Source: RGIG9379 sp031553005 (lineage in GTDB: Bacteria; Bacteroidota; Bacteroidia; Bacteroidales; Paludibacteraceae). From it: a stretch of 23,580 nt of DNA. Positions 15,106 to 22,656 of the stretch are shown here, piece by piece. The notes under the pieces are model-generated. The model did not search any database. It was given only the letters and a program-made list of their open reading frames with translations, and had not been told where the DNA came from. Position 1 is the first letter of the stretch; each line of letters opens with the position of its first letter. The stretch lies in assembly GCA_031553005.1 (NCBI GenBank), contig JAVBMA010000058.1, positions 1 through 23,580 on the forward strand, written 5' to 3'. The translations under genes and the position numbers were made by a program.

Positions 15106-16293
15106 TTATTCGACGTATAATACTAATCCTTTCAGGTATTCGCCTTCGGGATGATAGATGTTTACGGGATGATCGGCGGGTTGAGTCAGTTGGTGCAGGA
15201 TGCGGACATTCCGTCCTGAGATGGCTGCTGCGCTAAATACTGCTAACCTGAATTGTTCCTTACTGACTGCCTGAGAACAGGAAAATGTGAACAGGATACC
15301 TCCGGGCTTAATTTTTTCAAAAGCCTTGGCATTTAATTTTTTATATCCTTGCAAGGCGTTTCTTAATACGTCCCGGTGTTTGGCAAATGCCGGCGGGTCG
15401 AGTACGATTAAGTCGTACATCTCTTCCATCTCTTCGAGATATCTGAAAGCATCGGTGGCAAAGGCTTCGTGGCGTTTATCGTCCGGAAAGTTTAATTCTA
15501 CGTTTTGCCTTGTGAGTTCAATTGCTTTTGCCGAACTGTCTACAGAGTGGACAATTTTAGCGCCTCCGCGCATGGCGTAGAATGAAAATCCGCCTGTATA
15601 GCAGAACATATTTAATACGGAACGTCCTTTGGAATATTTCTCCAATAGGCTCCTGTTGTCCCGTTGATCGGTGAAGAATCCTGTTTTTTGACCTTTCAGC
15701 CAATCTACATGAAACTGCAATCCGTTTTCGATTGCCATATATTCTTTGTTTTCTTTCCCGATGAGGTATTCATCTTTAGCATTTAAATTGGCTTTGAAAG
15801 GGAGAGTTGTTTCCGATTTGTAATATACATTTTGTATTCCGGGCTTCAGGACATCAATGATTGCATTTGCCAATTCCATACGAATGGTATGCATGCCGAC
15901 CGAGTGGGCTTGCATAACTGCGGTTTTGTCATAAATATCGACAATTAGTCCCGGCATCGAGTCGCCTTCTCCGTGGACAAGACGATAAGTATTATTCTCT
16001 GGTTTTCCCGCTAATCCCAATGCCAGTCGTAGTTGATAAGCTTTTTCAATCTTATTTTTCCAAAAAGTATAATCGGGAGTTGTTTTTTCAAAAGAGAATA
16101 CCCTTATGGCAATGGAGCCGATTTGGTAATGGCCGGTGGCACAATATTCGTTGTTAGAAGTATAAATGTCTACAATATCTCCTTCTTTGGGATTTCCTTG
16201 TATCTTTTGAATAGCACCGGAAAATATCCAAGGGTGAAAACGTTGTAGTGATTCTTCTTTTTTGGGCTTGAGAGTTATTTTTATATGATCCAT
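15106..16293 (-). CDS. RlmI-like class I SAM-dependent rRNA (cytosine-C5) methyltransferase
   Basis: Cytoplasmic methyltransferase (395 aa; E. coli RlmI is 396) predicted to methylate cytosine-C5 in 23S rRNA (RlmI: m5C1962). An N-terminal PUA domain (about 1-75, with RFHPWIFSGAI at 18-28) is followed by a bridging region and the Rossmann domain. SAM-binding motif I is VLNMFCYTGGFSFYA (226-240), the acidic ribose-binding residue is in SVDSS (250-254), motif IV is DPPAF (299-303) and motif VI is FSCSQ with the likely catalytic Cys339. Length and order are those of intact family members. The exact rRNA target is inferred. A TACCTTTG box is 20 nt upstream of the ATG. The adjacent REP/RAYT unit ends only nine bases further on. 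Confidence 0.9.
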   Translation of the reverse strand: MDHIKITLKPKKEESLQRFHPWIFSGAIQKIQGNPKEGDIVDIYTSNNEYCATGHYQIGSIAIRVFSFEKTTPDYTFWKNKIEKAYQLRLALGLAGKPENNTYRLVHGEGDSMPGLIVDIYDKTAVMQAHSVGMHTIRMELANAIIDVLKPGIQNVYYKSETTLPFKANLNAKDEYLIGKENKEYMAIENGLQFHVDWLKGQKTGFFTDQRDNRSLLEKYSKGRSVLNMFCYTGGFSFYAMRGGAKIVHSVDSSAKAIELTRQNVELNFPDDKRHEAFATDAFRYLEEMEEMYDLIVLDPPAFAKHRDVLRNALQGYKKLNAKAFEKIKPGGILFTFSCSQAVSKEQFRLAVFSAAAISGRNVRILHQLTQPADHPVNIYHPEGEYLKGLVLYVE

Positions 16294-16312
16294 GTTTTTA
16301 TGTTATGGGTTA

Positions 16313-16320
16313 CAAAGGTA
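16313..16320 (-). promoter_or_regulatory. -7 box (TACCTTTG) of the rlmI-like gene
   Basis: TAnnTTTG match on the minus strand, 20 nt before the start codon. The nearest upstream TTG (16338-16340) is 17 nt away, slightly short, and lies inside the left REP palindrome. Confidence 0.55.
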
Positions 16321-16328
16321 CGAAAATT

Positions 16329-16356
16329 GTAGAGACCCAATGCATTGCATCTCTAC
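16329..16356. repeat. Left REP palindrome of the RAYT unit
   Basis: A 28-nt near-palindrome starting GTAGAGAC and ending CTCTAC, with two bases different from the perfect right-hand copy at 16959-16986 (positions 9 and 21). With flanking bases the outer stem is 11 bp (16325-16335 with 16350-16360). The tetranucleotide GTAG at the 5' end is typical of REP sequences recognised by RAYT proteins. The minus-strand GTAG contains the stop codon of the transposase gene. Confidence 0.85.
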
Positions 16357-16913
16357 AATTTATCATTTACATCTTCTTCGTTTAATTCGTCCTTATTCCA
16401 ATTTTGCGGATTGTTGAAAATATATGACCGTACATTGCTCAATCCCATACCATCACGGATAATTCTATCGTAAAATCGTTCTTGCCATGCAAAATCAATA
16501 TCATGTTTTCGAGCGTATGTTGTTACTGCGCTTTTAAACCCGCGCATAATTGATGCCAAATTTTTCGTTTGTGCTCCGAATTTATTCTTGTATGATTGTA
16601 ATGATTTGGTTGATAATGTGTTGTGTTGGTTTTTGCCGATAAAAATGATACAATGAAAATGATTCGGCATAACAACAAATTCATCTAAGGATAGATTCAT
16701 ATCAGGGCGTAATTCTGCAGTTTTCAACCATTCTGATTGTGCAATTTTACCAATTTTCGATAATTGCATTTGACTATTCACAATTTCTCCAAAATAATGA
16801 ACGTGATTTTTGGTGCAAATTGTTACATAATAACAACCATTTGCACTGTAATTGTAATTCTGCAATCGACAGGTTGGTATGCGATATTTATTATCGAATT
16901 TATTGTTTGACAT
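16353..16913 (-). CDS. REP-associated tyrosine transposase (RAYT, TnpA-REP)
   Basis: Single-strand-specific Y1/HUH nuclease (186 aa) of the IS200-like TnpA-REP family, which cuts at REP hairpins. The metal-binding HUH motif is H85-F86-H87 in VVMPNHFHCIIF. The probable nucleophile is Y133 in FKSAVTTYARK. The C-terminal WQERFYDRIIRD and YIFNNPQNW (about 143-172) are typical of RAYTs. It is flanked by two nearly identical 28-bp palindromes (16329-16356, 16959-16986), as expected for a REPtron. The TAG stop codon (16353-16355) lies inside the left palindrome. Unlike true IS200 elements, RAYTs are usually single-copy chromosomal genes; the gene here has no frameshift and all key residues, so it is probably active. 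ATG start at 16913; no convincing promoter seen. Confidence 0.9.
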   Translation of the reverse strand: MSNNKFDNKYRIPTCRLQNYNYSANGCYYVTICTKNHVHYFGEIVNSQMQLSKIGKIAQSEWLKTAELRPDMNLSLDEFVVMPNHFHCIIFIGKNQHNTLSTKSLQSYKNKFGAQTKNLASIMRGFKSAVTTYARKHDIDFAWQERFYDRIIRDGMGLSNVRSYIFNNPQNWNKDELNEEDVNDKL

Positions 16914-16958
16914 GGTTTATGTAATTTATTGATTTGATAATGTGTGATACGGATCGTT

Positions 16959-16986
16959 GTAGAGACGCAATGCATTGCGTCTCTAC
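16959..16986. repeat. Right REP palindrome of the RAYT unit
   Basis: A perfect 28-bp palindrome: GTAGAGACGCAATG followed by its exact reverse complement. It is 46 nt upstream of the RAYT start codon and 26/28 identical to the copy at 16329-16356. The rest of 16987-17112 shows no gene. Confidence 0.88.
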
Positions 16987-17112
16987 GGTGCATAATCAAC
17001 CGAATTTTGATTTGTTGGAGGATTGGTAAATTGGTAAAAATGCAAACGATACGGTAATTTTACGGGTTTCAGGTCAAAAATATTTTGATTGTAAATTTAC
17101 GTTTGTTTTTTA

Positions 17113-18360
17113 TTATTCAAACTTGATAGATTTAGCAGGGCTTATTTTTGTAATTATGTAGGACGGTCCTGTAAGCATCAGAATAGATGCAATAAGTGTT
17201 CCTATGTTTATAAGCAGGATACTTGAAACTGTGAGGTGAATTGGCACTGTATTTACATAGTAAGTATTCGGATCGAGGTGAATGATATTGAAATAATTTT
17301 GTATGAAACAAATAAGAAGACCAATAATATTTCCGATAATCATTCCTTTTCCGACTAAAAAATAGGAGTGGTATAAAAATATTTTGCGAATACTCCAGTT
17401 GTTGGCTCCCAAGGCTTTGAGTATACCAATCATATTTGTTCTTTCCAGAATAAGAATTAAAAGACCTGAAATTATTGTGAACCCCGCTACCAATGTCATC
17501 AGAATAAGAATGATAACTACATTGATATCCAAAAGGTCTAGCCAACTGAATATTTGCGGGTTTATCTGTTTGATAGTACGCAATATGTATGAAGATCCAT
17601 GCTGGTCAAAGCGGTTTCCCGTAACATCAAATACCTCTTCGTAAGCCTTTTCGAGGTTTTCGTAGTCATTGATTAGTATTTCGATTCCGCCGACTTGATT
17701 CTCTTTCCAGCCATTCAGGCGCCGGATATGTTTAATGTCTCCGATAATAAAAAGCTTGTCGTAGTCATTAAATCCGGTTGAATAGATGCCTTCCACGGTG
17801 AAAGGACGAACCCTGACTTTTCCATCAATAATAAAGTAGGTTAGAAAGTCGTCTCCTACATGAAGTTGGAGCAGGTCGGATAGTTTTTGTGAGATTATTA
17901 CTTTTTTTTCCGAAACGGAATCTGTGATTTGGAAAATATCGCCTTCAATCAGGTTGGATTTGAAAAAGTTCCAGTCAAAATCCTTATCAACGCCTTTTAA
18001 AACTATTCCCTGAAAGTTTTCTTCCGTTTTGATAATACCGGGTTGGGTAGCAAATAGTTGAACATGCTTTATGTCGGGGACAGCAGCAATTTTTTCTATC
18101 AGGAGTGAATCGACAGTGATGGGTTCTGTTTCATAGGTTTGGTTGTTGAATGAGGCACTTATTTGTATGTGAGAGCCAAAGCCTATAAGTTTATTCCTGA
18201 CTTCCTGTTTGAATCCGATTACAATGGCAACAGCGAGTATCATTACGGCTAACCCTGTCGCGATTCCACCTATTGCGATGCGTACTGCAGGACGGGAGAC
18301 CATTTTGTCTCCTTTTTTGCTGAAATGGATACGTTTGGCAATAAATAGTTCGAAATTCAT
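17113..18360 (-). CDS. LolC/LolE-like (FtsX family) ABC transporter permease
   Basis: Inner-membrane permease (415 aa) of the FtsX/LolCE family. The layout is a short cytoplasmic N-terminus, membrane helix 1 at about 26-50, a large extracytoplasmic domain at about 51-270, then three helices at about 278-307, 328-353 and 372-400. The first segment (RIAIGGIATGLAVMILAVAI, about 27-46) and the EIMGILKALG-like coupling helix (LERTNMIGILKALGANNWSIRKIF, about 305-328) are typical of LolC/E. It probably acts with an ATPase encoded elsewhere in lipoprotein release, or in another MacB-type export task. The frame also opens at a TTG two codons upstream, but the ATG at 18358-18360 (MNFELFIAKR) is the natural start. 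It lies 76 nt after the aminotransferase stop codon, across a heptad-repeat hairpin. Confidence 0.88.
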   Translation of the reverse strand: MNFELFIAKRIHFSKKGDKMVSRPAVRIAIGGIATGLAVMILAVAIVIGFKQEVRNKLIGFGSHIQISASFNNQTYETEPITVDSLLIEKIAAVPDIKHVQLFATQPGIIKTEENFQGIVLKGVDKDFDWNFFKSNLIEGDIFQITDSVSEKKVIISQKLSDLLQLHVGDDFLTYFIIDGKVRVRPFTVEGIYSTGFNDYDKLFIIGDIKHIRRLNGWKENQVGGIEILINDYENLEKAYEEVFDVTGNRFDQHGSSYILRTIKQINPQIFSWLDLLDINVVIILILMTLVAGFTIISGLLILILERTNMIGILKALGANNWSIRKIFLYHSYFLVGKGMIIGNIIGLLICFIQNYFNIIHLDPNTYYVNTVPIHLTVSSILLINIGTLIASILMLTGPSYIITKISPAKSIKFE

Positions 18361-18363
18361 TTT

Positions 18364-18436
18364 CAAAAGTTGAAAGTTGAAAGTTGAAAGTTGAAAGTTG
18401 TTATTTAATTTTCAACTTTCAACTTTCACTTTTCAA
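18364..18436. repeat. Inverted pair of GTTGAAA heptad arrays
   Basis: The plus strand carries about four perfect GTTGAAA units (18370-18401), a short AT spacer, then TTTCAAC-type units in the opposite sense (18409-18436). The two arms can pair over roughly 30 nt with few mismatches. This fills the entire gap between the aminotransferase stop codon and the permease start, so it is non-coding and could work as a terminator or attenuator for the upstream aminotransferase. Confidence 0.8.
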
Positions 18437-19636
18437 CTAATTAGTTTTTTCGGGATAAATTTCTAATGCTTTTTTGAGGACAAACAAGGCATTTGAGAGG
18501 TCTTTTTTATCTAAAACGTATGCGATGCGTACTTCGTTTTTTCCTAATTCGGGGCAGGTATAAAAACCGGATCCGGGAGCCATCATTACCGTTTGTCCTT
18601 CATATTCGAAATCGGAAAGCAGCCATGCGCAGAACTTGTCGGCATCGTCGATCGGTAGCCGGGCAACGGTATAAAATGCACCCATCGGGATAGGAGAGTA
18701 AACGCCCGGTATGCGATTCAATCCATCGATAAGGAATTTACGCCGTTCAACGTATTCGTTGTACATTTCGAGCATATACTCTTCGGGTGTATTGATAGAT
18801 GCTTCGGCAATGATTTGTCCGATTAAAGGGGGACTTAAACGGGCCTGGCAAAATTTCATTACGTTTTTGTAAACTTCCTTGTTTTTGGTAACCAAAGCTC
18901 CGACACGGATGCCGCATTCGCTGTATCGTTTGGATACGGAATCGAATAGGATAACATTCTCTTCAATGCCTTTGAGGTGGAATGCCGAGATGTAAGGTGC
19001 TCCGGTGTAACAAAATTCGCGATACACTTCATCGGAAAAGAGGTAGAGATCGTATTTTTTTATCAGATCTCTTATTTTGTTCATCTCATTTTGATTGTAC
19101 AGGTATCCCGTAGGGTTGTTTGGGTTACATATCAGAATCCCTTTGGTACGGGGAGTTATGAGCTCTTCAAACTTTTCTATCGGAGGCAATGCAAATCCTT
19201 CTTCGATAGTTGATACTACCGGTTTGACAATAGCCCCTGCCGCAATGGCAAATGCCGTATAGTTGGCATATGCTGGTTCCGGGACAATGATTTCATCTCC
19301 CGGATCGAGACATGCCATAAATGCAAAGTTTACGGCTTCCGAGCCTCCGGTAGTAATGATAATATCTTTTTCCGTTACGTTGATATTGAATTTTTTGTAA
19401 TATTCGGTCAATTTCACACGCAGGCTTTTGATACCGTCGCTTGGGCTGTATTCTAATATTTTTCTATCTATTTTTTTTATCGCATCCAACGCATTGACGG
19501 GAGTATTGAGATCGGGTTGACCGATATTCAAATGATATACTTTAATTCCTCGTTCTTTTGCTTTATCTGATAGTGGAACCAACTTTCGGATCGGAGATTC
19601 AGGCATTAGCTGCCCGCGTAGAGAGCTCTGTGGCAT
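18437..19636 (-). CDS. Class I/II PLP-dependent aminotransferase (aspartate-aminotransferase-like)
   Basis: Cytosolic pyridoxal-phosphate enzyme (399 aa) of fold type I. The substrate-entry segment NIGQPDLNTP is at 37-46; ITTGGSEAVNFAF (94-106) forms the PLP phosphate site; NPNNPTG is at 171-177; D202 (FSDEVYREF) contacts the pyridine nitrogen. The Schiff-base lysine is K236 in DSVSKRYSECGIRVG, and R370 (NEVRIAY) should bind the substrate carboxylate. The pattern is of the aspartate/aromatic aminotransferase group; the exact amino donor is not determined. It opens at ATG 19636 with a good promoter at 19681-19711 and is followed by a heptad-repeat hairpin and the LolC-like gene, with no obvious functional link. 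Confidence 0.9.
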   Translation of the reverse strand: MPQSSLRGQLMPESPIRKLVPLSDKAKERGIKVYHLNIGQPDLNTPVNALDAIKKIDRKILEYSPSDGIKSLRVKLTEYYKKFNINVTEKDIIITTGGSEAVNFAFMACLDPGDEIIVPEPAYANYTAFAIAAGAIVKPVVSTIEEGFALPPIEKFEELITPRTKGILICNPNNPTGYLYNQNEMNKIRDLIKKYDLYLFSDEVYREFCYTGAPYISAFHLKGIEENVILFDSVSKRYSECGIRVGALVTKNKEVYKNVMKFCQARLSPPLIGQIIAEASINTPEEYMLEMYNEYVERRKFLIDGLNRIPGVYSPIPMGAFYTVARLPIDDADKFCAWLLSDFEYEGQTVMMAPGSGFYTCPELGKNEVRIAYVLDKKDLSNALFVLKKALEIYPEKTN

Positions 19637-19680
19637 ATTGTGTCTATTGTTCGATGTTATCTACTCTGAGTTTTAACAGA

Positions 19681-19711
19681 CAAAGTTATTAAGAAGAATC
19701 GGAAATAGCAA
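19681..19711 (-). promoter_or_regulatory. Promoter of the aminotransferase gene
   Basis: On the minus strand TTG (19709-19711), 20 nt and TAACTTTG (19681-19688) match the Bacteroidetes consensus. The ATG is 45 nt downstream of the -7 box. Confidence 0.7.
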
Positions 19712-19764
19712 AATAAATTCTTGAAGAGATTTGAAGTTTTGGATAATCATAAAAATCTTAAAAG

Positions 19765-20685
19765 TCATGATTCGGACAATGTAAATAATCTTCCCTGAAA
19801 TGTATTTCGTTTGCGTAACGCTTTTTCTATTTTGAAGGTAAATTCATAATTTTTCAATCCCCAGTCAGGGGCGATTAACAACTCTTTGGGAGATTGTGAA
19901 ACGAAGCGTTCGATGATAAAATCGGGATTGAGAAGTTCAATAAAGTCGACTGCCAAATCAATATATTCATCTGCCGAATAAATATGAAACCATTCGGGAT
20001 GTTCTACATATTGTTCGGCCATTTTTGTTCCTTTGATTAGTTGTAGCTGATGCAGTTTAATAGTTGTCAGCGGCAATCGGGATATATTTTTTGCATGAGA
20101 AAGGATTATTTCTCTGTCTTCTCCCGGTAGTCCCAATATCAAATGGGCTCCGGTCGCAATTCCCTTTTGTGCCGTTTGGGTAATGGCGCGGACAGATGAG
20201 TCGTAATTATGTCCCCGGTTAATGAACATTAATGTTTCGTTTGATGTTGATTCTACACCATATTCAATCATAACGTAGTAACGTTTTGAAAGGCCGGCGA
20301 AATAGTCTAATAGTTCTTCATCGACACAGTCGGGACGTGTTCCGATAACAAGTCCCGCAACAAGCGGATGGGAGAGGGCTTCTTCATATTTTTGCTTGAG
20401 CGAATTTATTTCTCCGTATGTATTTGTGTATGCTTGGAAATATGCCAAATAAAGTTGGTTGGGATATTTTTTTCGAAAGAAAGCGATTCCCTCTTCAATT
20501 TGTTGGGTGATTGATTTATTTGGCTTACAGTAATCAGGATTAAATGTCTGGTTGTTACAATAAGTGCATCCGCCTGTGCCTGTTTTTCCATCGCGGTTGG
20601 GGCAGGTAAAACCGGCATTGATTGATATTTTTTGTACTTGTCCGTTGAAAATGGATTTCAAATAAGATGAGTAATTTTTATACAT
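19765..20685 (-). CDS. TIGR01212-family radical SAM protein (YhcC-like)
   Basis: Radical SAM protein (306 aa) of the YhcC/TIGR01212 family. The cluster ligands are C28, C40 and C43, within CPNRDGKTGTGGCTYC; the wide spacing between the first two cysteines is characteristic of this family and of Elp3-like enzymes, not a defect. Other conserved segments are YLAYFQAYTNTY (78-89), VIGTRPDCVDEELLDYF (113-129), EYGVESTSNETL (141-152) and HLILGLPGED (176-185). Length is normal. The biochemical function of the family is not firmly established. The ATG start is at 20685 and the gene is divergent from DUF4301. A near-match to the -7 box (TATCTTCG, 20758-20765) is the only promoter hint. Confidence 0.88.
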   Translation of the reverse strand: MYKNYSSYLKSIFNGQVQKISINAGFTCPNRDGKTGTGGCTYCNNQTFNPDYCKPNKSITQQIEEGIAFFRKKYPNQLYLAYFQAYTNTYGEINSLKQKYEEALSHPLVAGLVIGTRPDCVDEELLDYFAGLSKRYYVMIEYGVESTSNETLMFINRGHNYDSSVRAITQTAQKGIATGAHLILGLPGEDREIILSHAKNISRLPLTTIKLHQLQLIKGTKMAEQYVEHPEWFHIYSADEYIDLAVDFIELLNPDFIIERFVSQSPKELLIAPDWGLKNYEFTFKIEKALRKRNTFQGRLFTLSES

Positions 20686-20909
20686 AAATGACTGAATGAT
20701 AGAATTGCCGAATAACTGAGTGAAGTTGTATGTGACAACGTTTTTTTGTTATTTCAATGCGAAGATATGAAACATTTGCATATAAATGTACCGTAAAATT
20801 GAAAAGCAAAATGTTTACTTATAATTCATGCCGGATAACTTATTATTATATGTTTTTTTACTTATAACTTTTTTATAAATTAGCAAAAATTTAAAACCCG
20901 TTATAATCT

Positions 20910-22427
20910 ATGTTGACAAAAGCTGATTTGGATTTACTCAAGAAAAAAATGATAAGCGAGGAGAAGTTGGAAGAGCAGATCAAATGCTTTCAAACAGGTT
21001 TCCCGTATGTGAAAGTGGAGCGGGCTGCTACTATTCACGATGGTATCTGCCGGATCGAGGATTCGGACAAGGATTTTTATATCGAGGAGTGGAGTTCTTA
21101 CCTGAAAGGAGATGGTATTGTTCTGAAATTTGTGCCTGCTTCGGGAGCTGCCAGCCGGATGTTTAAGGATTTATTTGAATTTCAGGAATCGGATAGTGAG
21201 ATTCCTTTTAATAATTCTGTTATTCAGTTTTTTGACGAGATTCCTAATTTTGCGTTTTGCGAAGCATTGAATAGCAAATGTAAACGTAATGAGGGAAAGG
21301 AAGTTTTTGAATTATTGAAAGAAAAAAGATATAAGGATGTTGTTTTTAATCTGCTTGATGAAAAGGGACTGAATTATGGTTTTTTGCCGAAGGGACTGAT
21401 ATTATTTCACCGCTGTTCGAAAGAATCTCGCACTCCTTTTGAAGAACATTTGGCAGAAGGAGCATTGTATGCAAAAAATAGTAAAGGAAAGGTAAACCTG
21501 CATTTTACTGTTTCGCACGAGCATTTGACTCTTTTCAAAAGATTACTTGAACGTAGGATCGATGAGTATGCTTATACATATGGCGCCGATTTTAGTGTTA
21601 CCTTTTCAGTTCAGAAACCGTCTACCGATACAATTGCAGTGGATAAAGATAATAATCCTTTCCGTTCGAATGGTAAGTTATTATTCCGTCCGGGCGGACA
21701 TGGTGCACTGATTGAAAATCTGAACGATATAAGCGCGGATGTGATTTTTATTAAGAATATTGATAATGTTGTTCCGGATCCGTTTAAGCAGCCTACAGTG
21801 GAATATAAAATAATTCTTGCAGGAATGTTGGTTAATTTACAAAAGCAGATTTTTACGTATCAGCGTTTGCTTGATTCAGGATCGGTCTCTAAGGAGATGA
21901 TTGAGGAGATGCTTCTTTTTACGGAAGAGAAGTTGTCTGTTTTTGATGAGAGGAATGGGCTTTCGGAAACAAATCCGATTGAATATTTGAAAAATAAATT
22001 TAACCGTCCTTTACGTGTCTGCGGAATGGTAAAGAATGAAGGAGAGCCGGGAGGCGGTCCATATTTATGTGAAAATCCGGACGGGACTGTTTCGTTGCAA
22101 ATTTTGGAAAGTTCGCAGTTTGATCATAAAAATGCCGAACAAATGGAAATCATGAAACAGGCTACGCATTTTAATCCGGTAGATTTGATTTGTGGAGTTT
22201 GTAATTATAAGGGCGAAAAGTATGATCTGACCAGTTATGTAGACAAGGAGACCGGTTTTATTTCTCTCAAATCAAAAGATGGTCGCGAACTTAAAGCGTT
22301 GGAGCTTCCGGGATTGTGGAATGGCGGGATGTCCGATTGGAATACTGTTTTTGTAGAGGTTCCTATTGAGACTTTTAATCCGGTCAAAACCGTTAATGAT
22401 TTGTTGAGGAAGGAACATCAGTGTTGA
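20910..22427 (+). CDS. DUF4301 family protein
   Basis: Cytoplasmic protein (505 aa) recognised as DUF4301, a family seen mainly in Bacteroidetes and without an established function. Conserved blocks: LKFVPASGAASRMFKDL (72-88), LPKGLILFHRC (159-169), RPGGHGALIENLND (260-273) followed by DVIFIKNIDNVVPD (277-290), and MVKNEGEPGGGPY (373-385). The early Gly/Ser-rich SGAASRMFK followed later by GGHGAL and IKNIDN is reminiscent of sugar-1-phosphate nucleotidyltransferases (GT-A-like fold), so an NTP-sugar or related transferase activity is possible; that is inference from motif shape only. ATG at 20910 has no Shine-Dalgarno and no consensus promoter was found. The transcript ends at a strong terminator (22475-22535). 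Confidence 0.87.
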   Translation: MLTKADLDLLKKKMISEEKLEEQIKCFQTGFPYVKVERAATIHDGICRIEDSDKDFYIEEWSSYLKGDGIVLKFVPASGAASRMFKDLFEFQESDSEIPFNNSVIQFFDEIPNFAFCEALNSKCKRNEGKEVFELLKEKRYKDVVFNLLDEKGLNYGFLPKGLILFHRCSKESRTPFEEHLAEGALYAKNSKGKVNLHFTVSHEHLTLFKRLLERRIDEYAYTYGADFSVTFSVQKPSTDTIAVDKDNNPFRSNGKLLFRPGGHGALIENLNDISADVIFIKNIDNVVPDPFKQPTVEYKIILAGMLVNLQKQIFTYQRLLDSGSVSKEMIEEMLLFTEEKLSVFDERNGLSETNPIEYLKNKFNRPLRVCGMVKNEGEPGGGPYLCENPDGTVSLQILESSQFDHKNAEQMEIMKQATHFNPVDLICGVCNYKGEKYDLTSYVDKETGFISLKSKDGRELKALELPGLWNGGMSDWNTVFVEVPIETFNPVKTVNDLLRKEHQC

Positions 22428-22434
22428 TATTATA

Positions 22435-22456
22435 GTTACGAGTTGTTAGTTACAAG
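22435..22456 (+). repeat. AGTTACG/AGTTGTT/AGTTACA heptads after the DUF4301 stop codon
   Basis: Three consecutive 7-mers AGTTACG, AGTTGTT and AGTTACA, then AGAAT, lie seven bases after the stop codon. This is an expanded version of the string following mtaB (12191-12212), in the same orientation relative to the gene. Confidence 0.55.
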
Positions 22457-22474
22457 AATTGTTAATTTAGAGAC

Positions 22475-22535
22475 GCTGTCTTAAAGGTCAAAATATTTAT
22501 CTAAAGACCTTTAAGACGGCATTTTGTTTTTATTT
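22475..22535 (+). terminator. Intrinsic terminator of the DUF4301 gene
   Basis: A 15-bp stem, GCTGTCTTAAAGGTC (22475-22489) with 22506-22520 (one G-T wobble), has a 16-nt AT-rich loop and a T-rich tail (ATTTTGTTTTTATTT). Confidence 0.85.
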
Positions 22536-22593
22536 CTTTAAAATGTTCATTAGAAATAATTCTAAAAAAATTAGAAAAAATGCGTTGTGTGTA

Positions 22594-22623
22594 TTGTAAA
22601 ACAGAAAGAAAATAATACCTTTG
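22594..22623 (+). promoter_or_regulatory. Consensus promoter of the Uma2 gene
   Basis: TTG (22594-22596), exactly 19 nt and TACCTTTG (22616-22623) are an ideal Bacteroidetes promoter. Transcription should begin near 22630, leaving a leader of about 27 nt before the ATG at 22657. Confidence 0.8.
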
Positions 22624-22656
22624 TGGTTAGATTAATGAAATAAATACTACTTGGTT

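Noticed and set aside
18361..18366. TTG start two codons upstream of the LolC-like ATG
   Set aside because: It lies at the edge of the heptad repeat; the ATG at 18360 gives the normal MNFELFIAKR start.
22441..22520. AGAGACG string near the DUF4301 terminator as a third RAYT REP copy
   Set aside because: Only a few bases match; the structure is an ordinary terminator with a different stem and no GTAG.
22651..22656. TTG start two codons upstream of the Uma2 ATG
   Set aside because: ATG at 22657 is the stronger codon and fits the promoter spacing.
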